Shown here one piece after another: positions 25,728 to 35,830 of a stretch of 64,000 nucleotides of DNA; positions within the stretch are counted from its first letter, which is position 1; every line of letters starts with the position of its first letter. Under the pieces are notes generated by a model, which was given only the letters and a program-made list of their open reading frames with translations, was not told the origin of the DNA and ran no database searches. This stretch comes from Tillus elongatus (lineage: Eukaryota > Arthropoda > Insecta > Coleoptera > Cleridae): positions 434,001-498,000 of the forward strand of contig OZ023269.1 in NCBI GenBank assembly GCA_964006375.1, written 5' to 3'. The translations under genes were made by a program, and so were the position numbers.

Positions 25728-26104
25728 AAAAAAGTCTGGACGGAGCAAATGCGTTATGGTAGTGAATTTTTATAGAAATGATCTGACAACAAATATTTTT
25801 TTTAAACTTTTTTTCTTGCATCAGAGAAATATAATCGTGCCACATCGCCGAATATTAGTTGTGGAATAAGTGTAGTTATGTTCAAAATACAGCTTTTTCC
25901 TGGTACATGACATGATTTTATACTTAGTGACATTCATATCCAGGTAGGTTTTTCACATCATCTATGCACCTTATTTAGTTGGAGTGTAATGCAGTCATCC
26001 AGAGAATAAATCAGTGTATATATCTTTAAATGTTCGGCAAAAAATATAACCCAGAATTAATGTATATGACATTACAAGCGCCCACGATGTTATAACCAGA
26101 ATAA

Positions 26105-26275
26105 CACTATGTGAAAACTGGAACCTGTGATGAGCACTGATAAGTACACTTGGAGAACCCAAATCACCACAACACATATTTCAAAGACCTTACGATCGTT
26201 TCGCTGGCAACATCAGCGTCATCACAGGATGAAACAATTCTAAATTAGAAACAACCGCTACTGTGTATTTTTGTG
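26105..26275 (-). repeat. Inverted PLE pseudo-LTR with hammerhead-like motif
   Basis: The minus strand reads CATCCTGTGATGACGC, stem II GCTGATGTTGCCAGC (one mismatch), GAAACGATCGTA and GTGTTGTGGTGATTTGGGTT. It extends about 40 bp further, through TATCAGTGCTCATCACAGG, than the 27.2 kb partner. The core C is G. Confidence 0.75.
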
Positions 26276-26324
26276 TGCATTTATGAGATTAGTTGCAAAG
26301 ATTGCAATCTTAAATAGGTGAGGT

Positions 26325-26594
26325 CAAACCAAGAGAAACATAGCCACCAGATTTCATGAACATCTCGCACATTTACGATATGGCACGGTGGACAAATCAT
26401 GTGTGGCACAACATATATGGGATAATAATCACCACATTGACAAAGAAAATTTAAAACTTGTCAAAAATGTTGGACATCAAATTATGCTTGATTCCTTCGA
26501 AAGTATTTTTATATCAAGGTCGATTAAGAACAAAACTTCATTAAATCGTGCGGAACCTTTAATTTCAAGCCCTTTATTTTCACTTTGCATTTGA
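26325..26594 (+). pseudogene. PLE GIY-YIG endonuclease C-terminal part
   Basis: Reads QTKRNIATRFHEHLAHLRYG then TVDKSCVAQHIWDNNHHIDK, KNVGHQIMLDSFESIFISRS and LNRAEPLISSPLFSLCI before the stop. It begins at the T-K-R after the lost Y-V-G and has kept the catalytic Arg and the H-x-N-N-H-H zone. Compared with the 23.2 kb copy it lacks the GIY half, but it is otherwise open to its natural stop. It lies inside the bracketed insertion 26090-27303. Confidence 0.8.
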
Positions 26595-27164
26595 ACAGCT
26601 AAACATTCCTGATTTGTCTGGCAGAATAATAAATTATTGTCAATAACTCGGCCGGTCTATACAGATACTAAGCTCTACGTTTGCTTATCGACTTTAAGAC
26701 CGCCTTTCGTTTTCTTTGTATCTAAGAAGTCAATATAAATATTTGTTTTTACGTAGAATTGAAAATCAATATAAATATTTGTTTTTATGTAGAATTTTAG
26801 TTGAATTATTTATCCTTTTTTAAAGTTAACATTTTGAGCCAAACAGTCGGTTTGATTTTTAAAAAGATGAGCGGATATTATTGATCTGTTCGCCAGATGT
26901 GCAGGTCGGCTTTCTTTAGTCGCTCCAATATTCACATAGTGAAATTTCTAGATCGAAAAGAACGTTTTGCTTCCTTAAATATCTCGGTACCTTTCATTTT
27001 AAGCCCATTATCCTTACATTAGATAAGAGCTCATAAATTTGTCAATCAGAAGACTAAAGTAGTTCTTCGACCTCGCCCGTTTAAGTATTGACACAATAGA
27101 TAAACGATGGTTGTCGACTACAACTGTTACTGCGGATTAGTTCGTTACCTAGGTGTGATATAAA

Positions 27165-27288
27165 TACACAGTAGCGGTTGTTTTTAATTTAGAATTTTTT
27201 CATCCTCTGTTGACGCTGACGTTGTCAGCGAAACGATCGTAAGGTCTTTGAAATATGTGTTGTGATGATTTGGGTTCTCCAAGTATAT
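27165..27288 (+). repeat. Direct PLE pseudo-LTR with hammerhead-like motif
   Basis: CATCCTCTGTTGACGC (core CTGATGA with A to T), stem II GCTGAC/GTCAGC closed by GTT, GAAACGATCGTA, then GGGTTCTCCAAGTATA where the target duplication begins. Compared with 397-431, stem II has a paired change from A-T to G-C. Confidence 0.75.
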
Positions 27289-27892
27289 TTATAACCAGAA
27301 TAAATTACCAAATTATAAACTAAAATATGAATCCATGTTACGTCACTTTTGTCCCTTCTTTTTGCCACATTTTTAGATTGGTTGACATAATATATACTAT
27401 GACTTTAACTTTTGCAGCTTGTAGTATAATAATGTAGTGTGAAATAGTTAAAAAAATTATTTTATACCGTCTAGTGCACGATTTTTTTCAGCTGTTTTAT
27501 TGTAATTAATCATAGACTTTAATAAATAAACTGATTTTGACAAATAGACTTTAATTATAGTTACTGACAATATTAATTGTAATTTTATACAACTGGTGTA
27601 AGGTTACGATTTGATGAATAAAAATTTAGATTGCTAAACATCTTTATGCAATGCTTATTTAGGACTTAGACAAATGATTGATTTGTAATTAACACATGTA
27701 ATGTAACAAAAAACGATCGCAATCTAAACAATACTACAATAATATTCAAAGTAGTTGATGTAATAAATCCGTCAATCAACACTCTTCGTCAAATTGGCCT
27801 GATCTGGCATCATATTAAAAAATGGTATTCTTATTAACAATATTAAATTCGATTTATTACATTAGCAGAATTTTATAATGCAATTTTAACAA

Positions 27893-28020
27893 ATTTTCGT
27901 AGAAAAAATTCGCGATTGAGATCGTGACTTCAATTTTGATTTTTTTTTGAGCGCCAACTAACCCATGTCCGGGCTCAATTTAAATTTTTATATGTTATTG
28001 AATTTATGCGTTCCTTTATA
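27893..28020 (+). repeat. Hairpin-linked module fragment
   Basis: TTTTCGTAGAAAAAATTCGC, then a GATCGTGACTTC segment, GAGCGCCAACTAACCC and a Gly-rich CCGGGCTCAATTT part. More diverged than other copies. Confidence 0.5.
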
Positions 28021-28024
28021 TACA

Positions 28025-29450
28025 CTCTGTCCTTAAAGTAACGCATAAATTCAATAAAATTTAAAGTGACCATTGTTAAGGAAAATTCAAAAACAGGTCG
28101 ATTTTTGTTTTAAAAAACTAACTTTTTGATATAAAAATGTTAACCCTATCGTCATACCTCTTCAAAGGGAAGCTACCCCATCGAAATTTTGAAATTGGAT
28201 GGTGGTTACATCTTTTTAAAGCTAATCCAATTCTCTATTCAGTCTCTATTGGTCTCTATTTTTTGTAGGAGTAATAAAATTTTTATTATTAGTAACTTAA
28301 CACAAGTGAAGCTTATAAAGAGTTACAAAGTTTAGTCTTATCTAATCAAATGTTGGAAATGCCCGCCTTCTTGCGCCTGATAATATCCCAAACGGTCAAC
28401 AAATTCTTGTTGGACTATATTTATAATCTCCGGAGAAATGTTGGTACATTCAGTTCAAATTCTTTGATTTTCATTAGTCAATAGTATCTGGTTTACTTTT
28501 GAAATGCATTCTTCAAATGACCCCATAGAAAAAAATTAAGGGAGTTAGGTCAGGTGATCTTGCTGGCCATTCGATTGCACCACGCCTACCAATCCATCTG
28601 TTGGGAAATTGTTGATCTAGACAATGTGGAACCTTAACGTCATAATGCGTGGGGGCACCATCCTGTTGATATCACAAGTTGTGGTTTGCCATACCAGCAT
28701 TGTGTCCATCAGGATGTTAGTTCAATAACGTCGAAATGAGATATTGATGTAAAAATTGTAGATATCGTGGTCCATTTATAGTTCCATCAAATAGGTAGGG
28801 ACCAAGAATCCTACTCCTAACAATTCCCGCCGAAGCATTTACCTATTGTGGATATTGTGTGTGATTTTGTCGCATTCATCTTGGATTTTCCCTTGCCCAA
28901 TATCTGCGGCTTGGACGGTTAACTTCTCCATTTAGCATAAAAGTAGCCAGAATATTCGGTACTTGCAAAGAGTTGTCATTACATTTATCCATTAATGTTG
29001 CACAAAACTGCAACCTTCGGTCTGAATCGTCATCGGATAACTCCTGTGAAACCTGTATTTTATAAGGATGAACCTTTTAAAGTTTTAATACTTTATGTGC
29101 CGTCTGAAAGGGAATTCCATTGTTTCGACCAATTTGCCGAACACTGTGTGGATTCTCATCCACTGCCAATAAGACGTTTAACTTCACATCTTCACTTATA
29201 GACCGGTGACCTGTTTTTGGCAAATCTTACACGCTAGACGTTTCTCGAAATTTCTTATCTATTCGACTCACTGTTGATTGATTGATAGACATATCCGAAT
29301 ATTTAGTATTAAACAGAATACAGACCTCTGCCTGAGTTCGGATCCTGTTACCACAACCAATCATCATTAGAACTTCAATTCTTTGAGCTATTGATAAACG
29401 CATTTTACCGACAATTTCATAATTAATTTTAAAAAGCAATAGTTGAAAAA
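28025..29450 (-). pseudogene. Tc1/mariner-superfamily transposase, DUF4817-type, degenerate
   Basis: The minus strand begins with MRLSIAQRIEVLMMIGCGNR (a helix-turn-helix head, about 29400) and NQSTVSRIDKKFRETS. It later shows NILATFMLNGEVNRPSRRYW (catalytic-domain context), a degraded block corresponding to Q-Q-D-x-A-P-x-H, NSLNFFLWGHLKNAF, and YVPTFLRRL near the end. The edge sequence ACACTCTGTCCTTAAAGTAA at 28029 may be the transposon end. Several stops make it inactive. The right edge abuts the foldback terminus at 29451. Confidence 0.7.
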
Positions 29451-30333
29451 GTCTGGACGCAGCAAGTGCGCTATGGAAGTGAATTTCCATAAAAATGTTT
29501 TTAATAGCAAATTTGTCTCTTTAATGCAAGCGTCTCGATTTTTTACAAACATGCATCATATTTCGATGAAAAAAAGCGAAAATGCAATAAGGAATGTCCA
29601 AAAAAAAGTAGGTATCACCAACGACTTATGGACCACCTGTGATTGTCAAAATAATTGTATAAGATGCAGCTCAAGACACCTTATAAGTAACATATACAAT
29701 CTTTTTTCTCGTATCTTGGATAACAACAATTATATTGAGCATTGCTAGTTTGCGCTCATTTGAAGAAATCTTTTTAGAACTCAAAAGTCGCGGACTCTTC
29801 ATTAACGAATTTCTTCTACGAAAATTAGCTAAAAATTATAGATCGTTAAACCATAAACTTAACTAAAACCACTGCCAAAGCATTAGAGAAAGGGTCTATT
29901 TGAAATGAATTTTCTGGAAATATATTAGTAAAATGAAGGGCAATAATGGTTGAGGCTGAAACTTAAGGGTTGGCAGAACACTCTTTTTACATAATCCGTA
30001 TTTCTGTCAGATTCTTTGCCCAAATGTTGCCAACTTTGACGTTTTCAGGAACACCCCATTTTCTTTAAATGCCTATCACTTTTTTGTCTTTAAACCCACA
30101 GACATAAATTTTAATAAATGGTTCATCCTTTATATTATAAACACGTGTACCAAATATGGTTGCCCTTACTTTGTTATTTCCGGAGATATAACTTTTTCCC
30201 GAAAGAAAACACACAATTTTTCTGGTAAACCTGGGCCAATTTTCCTGGCCAACGAACTGATCCAAGCCACTTACAAAAGGAAAGTACTCAGCAAATTTGA
30301 TCAAAATTGGCCCATCATTTTTGAGTTATCGGT

Positions 30334-30336
<3 letters not shown>
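29446..30336 (-). repeat. Composite dispersed repeat, minus copy
   Basis: From the (TA)n side at 30336: GGGCCAATTTTGATC-type module, CCGGAAATAACAAAGTAAGG, AAAGACAAAAAAGTGATAGG, the CTTTCTCTAATGCTTTGGCA block, the hairpin-linked module (29752-29835), GTTGGTGATACC, and a terminus GGACGCAGCAAGTGCGCTAT at 29453. The internal part of the foldback end is deleted. Confidence 0.75.

Positions 30337-30399
<63 letters not shown>
30337..30399. repeat. (TA)n microsatellite
   Basis: Joins the composite repeat (left) to a hairpin-linked module on the right (30402-30505, minus: TTTAGGAGACCTAGTTCGCG). Confidence 0.95.
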
Positions 30400-30401
<2 letters not shown>

Positions 30402-30402
<1 letters not shown>

Positions 30403-30505
30403 CAAACTGACCCTGGATATGGGTTTTAGGAGACCTAGTTCGCGCTCATTAAATGCAATTTTTTCTAAATTCAAAAGTCGGAATCTCCTCATCAGTAATT
30501 GTTGA
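30402..30505 (-). repeat. Hairpin-linked module
   Basis: Minus-strand copy with CGCTCATT, CAAAAGTCGGAATCTCCTCA and a degraded hairpin. It directly follows the TA tract, as in most copies of the family. Confidence 0.6.
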
Positions 30506-30627
30506 ATTAAGTCTTAAAAGTTTTCATCTCCTCTTTATTAAAAACTCGCTAAAAAATTCATCGGAATAGCTAAAATCTGATCAGATATGGGTAAAGTAAA
30601 CACATATTTAAAAATTTTTTTAATAAA

Positions 30628-30720
30628 AAGTGGAGTCACTAACTAGGATTAGAACTCGTCATATAGGACTCGATCACCTGATGTACAGGGCTTAGCCGAC
30701 TCGGCCACGGTCGACCTGAA
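30628..30720 (-). repeat. tRNA-derived SINE (Ser/Leu-like head)
   Basis: The minus strand reads GACCGTGGCCGAGTCGGCTA and AGCCCTGTACATCAGG, then GAGTTCTAATCCTAGTTAG as B box. GTGGCCGAGTCGGTTAAGC is the start of class II tRNAs. The acceptor stem is not paired, and T-rich sequence follows, so it is not a functional tRNA. Confidence 0.55.
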
Positions 30721-30954
30721 AAATGCATGTACTAGCAGATATATCCGGTAGTAGTCAACGTGTTTACTATTTACATCAAAAATATTGGATGGATTTTTTG
30801 CTCATATTTTAACGAAATGAAGGAAAATAACTACTTAGATGCAGATCTAGGAGCTTGTTACTGATTTCATGTCGTATTTGTCACTCACATTCGTACTCCT
30901 ACATAACTAGCAATTTTGACGTTTTAACTTTCTTTAATCAGATTTTGTTAATTA

Positions 30955-31200
30955 AAAATTAATTTACCTCTGACTTTTTGTCTTTCAACACAGATATCTG
31001 AATTTTGGTACATAGGATACTCTTTATGACGGAAACCAGGGCACCAAATTTGGATTCCCTTACTTTGTTATTTGCGGAGATATAATTTTTTTTCGAAGGA
31101 AAACACACAATTTTCCGGGAAAACCTGGGCTGATTTTCCTGGCTAACGAACTTATCCAAGCCACTTGCAAAAGGAAGGTATGTACCAAATTTGATTAAAA
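30955..31200 (-). repeat. Composite repeat fragment (~140-bp module)
   Basis: Reads, on the minus strand, TTGCAAGTGGCTTGGATAAG, TTCGTTAGCCAGGAAAATC and CTCCGCAAATAACAAAGTAA. It ends abruptly at 31200, where an oppositely oriented hairpin-linked module (31205-31278) begins. Confidence 0.7.
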
Positions 31201-31204
31201 CAGT

Positions 31205-31275
31205 ATTTTTTTTTTAATTCACTAATGAGGAGATCCCGACTTTTGAATTTTGAAAAAGTTTTTTCAAATGAGCGC

Positions 31276-31278
<3 letters not shown>
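31205..31278 (+). repeat. Hairpin-linked module
   Basis: TTCACTAATGAGGAGATCCC, GACTTTTGAATTTTGAAAAA and CAAATGAGCGCGAA lead straight into (TA)n. The section with CCCATATCCGGGG is missing. Confidence 0.65.

Positions 31279-31367
<89 letters not shown>
31278..31367. repeat. (TA)n microsatellite
   Basis: Uninterrupted TA run. On its right it ends in TATCACACCAATAACTC, the standard junction to the composite module. Confidence 0.95.
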
Positions 31368-31370
<3 letters not shown>

Positions 31371-31660
31371 ACCAATAACTCAAAAAATAGTGAACGGATT
31401 TTGATTAAATTTGGTACATACCTTCTCCTTGAAAGTGGCTTACATACCTTCGTTACCCAGGGAAATCTGCCCAGGTTTTCTCGGAAAATGTTGTGTTTTC
31501 TTTCAAAAAAAAAATTTATCTCCGGAAATAACAAAATAAGGGCAACCAAAATTGGTACGCTGGTTTCTGTTATAAAAAGCATCTTATGTACCAAAATTTA
31601 GATCTGCATGTTAAAAGACAAAAAAATCAGAGGTAAATTAATTTGTAATTAATTACATCT
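31368..31660 (+). repeat. Composite repeat fragment (~140-bp module plus next block)
   Basis: ATCACACCAATAACTCAAAA, a GATTTTGATTAAATTTGGTA segment, GTTACCCAGGGAAATC, ATCTCCGGAAATAACAAAAT and AGACAAAAAAATCAGAGG. The later blocks of the composite are missing. Confidence 0.7.
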
Positions 31661-31875
31661 GATTAAAGAAAGTTAAAACGTCAAAATTGATAATTATCGT
31701 AAGAGTATGAAAAATACGACACGAAATGACCAGCAAGCTCTTAGATCTGTGTGTAAGTCGTAATTTTCCTTCATTTCGTTAAAATATGATTAGTGAATAT
31801 TTCGTTTTACGAAAAATCGCTAAAACTGCTATAATATAATCAAAGTGGCGTATTACAGTAGAACCTTAACTTACA

Positions 31876-32200
31876 TAGTTTGTCAAAGGGTTTCACTAGA
31901 TTTCCCTGAGATCCCACCATCCGATCCTGACTTCGTGCAAATGGGACCACTTCAGGAGTATACCCTTACAAATAAAAAAATATTTTTTGAAATTGGCCCA
32001 CAATTGACGAAAATATCGGTGAACGTACATAAAAAATTGAGGATTTCCCACGATTTCCCTAAGATCCCATCATGCGATCCTGACTTGGTGAAAATGGCAC
32101 CACCTCAGGAGTATACCCTTTCAAACAAAAATATATATTTTTTTACATTGGTCCACAATTGACAAAAATATCGGTGAACAGACATAAAAAACATACAGAC
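31876..32200. repeat. Tandem duplication of a 153-bp unit
   Basis: TTTCCCTGAGATCCCACCAT at 31901 matches TTTCCCTAAGATCCCATCAT at 32054. CAGGAGTATACCCTT and AAATATCGGTGAAC also occur once per unit. 153 is a multiple of three, so one plus-strand frame (31845-32162) stays open through both units. No protein family is recognised. Confidence 0.75.
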
Positions 32201-32224
32201 GAACATAGAACTTCCTACTTTTGA

Positions 32225-32227
<3 letters not shown>

Positions 32228-32286
<59 letters not shown>
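32228..32286. repeat. (TA)n microsatellite
   Basis: TA run bordered on the right by CCAAACGATAACTCATAAAG, a diverged version of the usual CACACCGATAACTC junction. Confidence 0.95.
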
Positions 32287-32288
<2 letters not shown>

Positions 32289-32289
32289 A

Positions 32290-33095
32290 AACGATAACTC
32301 ATAAAGTTATTAACCGATTTTGTTAAAAGTCGGCAAGAATCTTTCCTTTATTAGTAGCTTGGATGAGTTCGTTAGCCAGCCCTATCCGACCAGTTTTTCT
32401 GAAAAAATGTATCTCTAAAAACAACAAAGTTATTTTAATCAAATTGGTTGATATGTTGCCCTGGTAAATGCCTTACTACATACCAAAATTCAGCTTTCTA
32501 GGTTTAGAGAAAATTGAGTTATACAAATTTGACACATTTAAAGAAAATTCGTTACCATAACGCATTTGTTGCGTCACAATTTTTTTTAAGTCTGTTAAAA
32601 ACAATATGTATTCTACGTTACAGACACATCGTCCATCATAGCTGTTAACCGATTTCGATCAAACTCGGCAAGTGCCTTTCTTTTATTAATGGCTTCGATG
32701 AGTTCGTTATCCAGGAAAATCGGACAAGGTTTTCCGGGAAAAATTTGAGTTTTCTTTCAAAAATTTTTTTTCTCCGAAAAGTACAAAACTATTTTAATGA
32801 AATTTGGTGGATATGTTGCCTTCGGTAAAACCTTAGTACGTGCCAAAATTAAACGTTCTAGGTTTATAGAAAATTGAGTTTCAAATGTTGAGTTTTCTTT
32901 TGAAAAATGTTTTTTTCTCCGAAAGTTACAAAGCTATTTTAAAGACATTTGGTGGATATGCTGTAAGGCCTTACTACGTTCCAAAATTCAACTGTTCAAG
33001 TTTATAGAAAGTTGAGTTATTCAAGTTTGAAGCATTTAATAAAAATTCACTACCATAACGCACTTGCTGCGTCCCGAATTTTTTTTTAGTGGTAA
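32290..33095 (+). repeat. Related repeat, successive ~140-bp-type modules with two terminal motifs
   Basis: ATAACTC/GATTTTGT units at 32293 and 32640, TTTTCTCCGAAAGTACAAA-like segments at 32400, 32770 and 32925, and CGTTCTAGGTTTATAG at 32860. Terminal motifs ACCATAACGCATTTGTTGCG (32562) and ACCATAACGCACTTGCTGCG (33053) are both in the same orientation. It reads as a partial tandem repeat of the same modules. Confidence 0.65.
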
Positions 33096-33509
33096 ATTGA
33101 GGCAGATAAATTTATATCTGTTTTTTTTTTGATACGTGTTCCATTCTTTTACCAAAATAGTAGTGACTATTCTTTACTTACCACCTTGTTAAAATTTGCT
33201 TTAAACACAGGTTTCCCGGGACAATTAGAAACAAAATATTAATTTAGTGCTCACAGGCCGTAAAATCATAAATTCAGTTTAGTCAAAATTCAAACTAACG
33301 TATAAATAATATATGATCCTTTTTTCGTCACATTTTTAGACAATTTAGTTCAGTTTAGTAAGTTTTGAGTATTTAAATGATATAAATAATCAAATTTTAT
33401 TTTTACAAAAATAAAATGTAATTTATAAGTAAAATAAACGTTTAAAAAGCCATTGATACTAAATTTTATATTAACATATAACAATAATAAAACTCGTTGC
33501 TGGTTTTAA

Positions 33510-33525
33510 TAAAAAACATTTATTA
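33510..33525 (-). terminator. Candidate poly(A) signal for the 33.7 kb gene
   Basis: On the minus strand AATAAATGTTTTTTATT occurs about 150 bp after the stop codon at 33671. AATAAA plus a T-rich follow-up fits a eukaryotic polyadenylation site. Confidence 0.45.
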
Positions 33526-33670
33526 CATATGTTAAAATACAAATATTTTACATGTTAAAATTAATTAGCGTCTTTTACAGATCCTAAGAACCAGTAGTTC
33601 ATGAATTTTTGCTATATTAAAACAATATAAAAAGATCACATTACATAAAATAACACGTCACAATTGAAAA

Positions 33671-33948
33671 CTAAATATTGTGATTATAGTTTTCGAAAGT
33701 AATTTGGTAAACTGGCAATTCGTGACGTATAAAAAAATCTATGGCAAAATAAAAAACAATGACAATCGCAATACAGCTTATCATAGGGTGGGTCAATAAG
33801 GCCCACGATAGTCCAATCATACGCAATATCCCTAAAATAAATTATAATTAATAATGTTTTTAATAAAATATTTCATAAAAAACTTACACACGAGAACGAC
33901 TAACACCGCAACCTCTACCACAGCTACAAATTGATGTATAAGGTCCAT
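33671..33948 (-). CDS. Small two-exon membrane protein, 73 aa (family member B)
   Basis: Exon 1 runs from ATG at 33948 down to 33888 (61 nt); intron 33887-33832 (56 bp, GTAAGT donor, TTTATTTTAG acceptor); exon 2 33831-33671 ending in TAG. The protein starts MDLIHQFVAVVEVAVLVVLV, a hydrophobic stretch, then has ILRMIGLSWALLTHPM and a second strongly hydrophobic segment (residues about 37-55), and ends in a polar tail with ENYNHNI. Residues 48-58 show Y-F-x2-D-x2-I-x-H-E, also present with identical spacing in the 51.45 kb gene. The start is chosen because ACAAAATGGAC is shared with the 37.85 kb locus. About 250 bp upstream is homologous to the DNA upstream of that locus. No named family is recognised and function is unknown. 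A non-coding origin cannot be excluded, but conserved splice sites, phase and motif argue for a real gene. Confidence 0.6.
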
Positions 33949-34039
33949 TTTGTATTTATAATATTAAACTTTGAATAATATTTAGAAAAAACAATATTAT
34001 TGCATTTGTCTTGAAAATGTGATTCTACAAGCAGAGAAC

Positions 34040-34200
34040 GTCAGCTGAAATCTGAAAAATGTATATACAATAAAAAGTTATCATGCTATCATGTTGATTT
34101 ATATTTTTCCTGCAGAAGCATAAGTAATCAAAAGCACCACGTTGCCGATTGTCATGAATTTCCCAAGATCTTTACAATAAATCGTTTTGTATTTTGAAGA
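34040..34200 (-). promoter_or_regulatory. Upstream region shared with the 37.6 kb locus
   Basis: On the minus strand AATCGGCAACGT (34150-34139) is followed about 55 nt later by CATGATA and a TTTTTATT stretch. At 37621 the same AATCGGCAACGT is followed 60 nt later by CATGATA and TTTTTATT. A TTTATTG-rich stretch before the box is also shared. The distance to the ATG is about 190 nt here and about 217 nt there. TTCAGATTTCAGCTG at about 34050 could hold the initiator. The promoter role is an inference. Confidence 0.45.
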
Positions 34201-34489
34201 ATTTTGCAAGAAAAAAATTGGTTATGAATAAGGCAGGCATACAAAGTGTAAAAATGTTATTGTTATTACCTAATTTAGTCACAGAACGTTAAAATTAAAT
34301 GAAATAATAAAAAAAAATCTTGCAAAAAAATTTTTTTCTCGTATTTCTTGACTTTTGTACGCCAAGAAAAGTTAATCCTTGTCTGTAATTTTAATAAAAT
34401 TTGGTTACCACATACAATATTTTGGTCTTATGCCCTCGAGTGGCAGCCAACATTTTTTCAATAAATGCTTACACCCGTTTTTGTTTTGT

Positions 34490-34660
34490 TTTAACTTAGA
34501 GATCTAATGTTTGGTATGTAGGATACGCTTTACAATGTAAACCTGTGTACCAAAATTCGTTGCCATAGGAACATGTCGAAGCCACCTGCTACTAAAGGAA
34601 TATACTTACCAATTTTTATCAAAAATTGTCCCATTATTTTTTGAGTTATTAGTGTGATAT
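34490..34660 (-). repeat. Composite repeat fragment, internally deleted
   Basis: On the minus strand it has ATATCACACTAATAACTC, AAAAATAATGGGACAATTTT and GAAGCC/GGTGGCTTC parts of the ~140-bp module. On its right edge TGCAGGTGTCCCATCGGTGT resembles a mariner/MITE end. Confidence 0.55.
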
Positions 34661-35114
34661 ATGCAGGTGTCCCATCGGTGTGAGGACCGAAGATAGCTCC
34701 TCATTGAGGCTATATTTAAAAATGCAGTTTTCTCTAGGTGGTAGATGTTCCGCAAGCGCAAATTATTTGCATTTATATAGGGTTTTATTATACACAGTGT
34801 TGCACCTATCTTTTTTTTTAATGAAACACCCTATATATTATGGCATTTTTGGAAAGCCACGTCGATACTGATTAAACTGATACCATATTATTTTGGGTTA
34901 TTTTCAACCGTTCTCCAACTACAGGGAGTTAAATGCAAAAAAGTGGTATATTTCAGACGTTTGTATGCGTCGACATGTCTGAGATATTAATATCGGGGTT
35001 TGTCATAATAATTGTTTTTTAGTGTAGATTGCGTTTATGCACGGTAATAATAACAATTAAGTTTTTCTTATACAGGGTATTTATCTTTCGCGAAATTTAA
35101 AAATACTCTTTTTC

Positions 35115-35730
35115 CAAATACAACACCCTATACATTTTGACTTTGGTGAATGCAGACTTCCCTTTGAGGGCGTTTATATCGACCCCCGGCCGGCGGGACT
35201 TCTTCATTACTCAGGATCATACAATCTGGGAAGTGTGTGTGTGCTAAAAGCTCTAACGTTTCTTTCTGTATTTCTGTAAAGGAACCATCTGGTCGTTTTA
35301 TCGAACCCAGCACCTGAACACGCGTGAAAGAATCCTGTAGATCCTGGCGCTGCTGAGCAAATTGGAAATATCTCCGCAGAACCTCCTCCTTGACTCCCTT
35401 TTTACGTTATTTATCGCCTTGTTGTAATGTGCGGATTTATATTGTTACCAGTTGCCTGTAGTCTTAGCAAGATTGAAGCACTTCTCTTCATAGTTTTTCG
35501 AGGTTTTTGTTCCACTAAGTAGACCCTCGACTGTCTTTTTTTGTCTTTAGTGGACAGTTTTCTCGATACGCTAAGATAATTGCATCCCTTACTTGCTCAG
35601 CCGCAATTTCTATCTCTTCACGATCCCTTACTGTGGGAATAGCGGACTCAAGTCGGGTTACGAGGGATTGCTTGTAGCTCTCCCAATCCGTCCTCGTCGC
35701 GTGGCGATATTCCACCACAGGTAAGTACAG
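35115..35730 (-). pseudogene. Non-LTR retrotransposon fragment, linker between endonuclease and RT
   Basis: Minus-strand pieces: YRHATRTDWESYKQSLVTRL, IEIAAEQVRDAIILAYRENC, ESRRRFCGDISNLLSSARIY and VLGSIKRPDGSFTEIQKETL followed by ELLAHTHFPDC. This is the region after the endonuclease and before RT in R1/jockey-group elements (R-E-S-W-R-x-F-C ... E-T-L-x-L-L-x-x-T-H-F-P). Neither catalytic domain remains. It sits between the two divergent small-gene loci. Confidence 0.75.
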
Positions 35731-35830
35731 ACATTAACAAACAAATAAACAATATTATGTATACTATAATAAAGGCCAAAATATATATTAGGTAACTACT
35801 AATAGAATAATATGGAACATTATAAGTGTT

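Larger units (their letters stand above)
26090..27303 (+). mobile_element. Penelope-like element insertion, 5'-truncated, with 15-bp target duplication
   Basis: TTATAACCAGAATAA stands at 26090-26104 and again at 27289-27303 and brackets the element exactly. Inside are an inverted pseudo-LTR (26105-26275, minus), the GIY-YIG endonuclease part (about 26325-26594, plus), a 3' untranslated stretch holding two 36-bp tandem units (26731 and 26767), and a direct pseudo-LTR (27165-27288, plus). A minus-oriented repeat at the 5' end and a plus-oriented one at the 3' end is a known PLE arrangement. The RT is absent, so the copy is non-autonomous. The perfect duplication suggests that it is younger than most elements here. 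No other element in this window shows a complete insertion footprint of this kind. Confidence 0.85.

Noticed and set aside
25995..26177. Possible fourth member of the small membrane-protein family (minus-strand ITSWALVMSYTLILGYIF)
   Set aside because: WAL and a hydrophobic run recall the 33.7 kb protein, and the PLE inserted just here. But no splice acceptor in frame, no exon 1 and no Y-F-x2-D-x2-I-x-H-E signature could be found, so the likeness may be chance.
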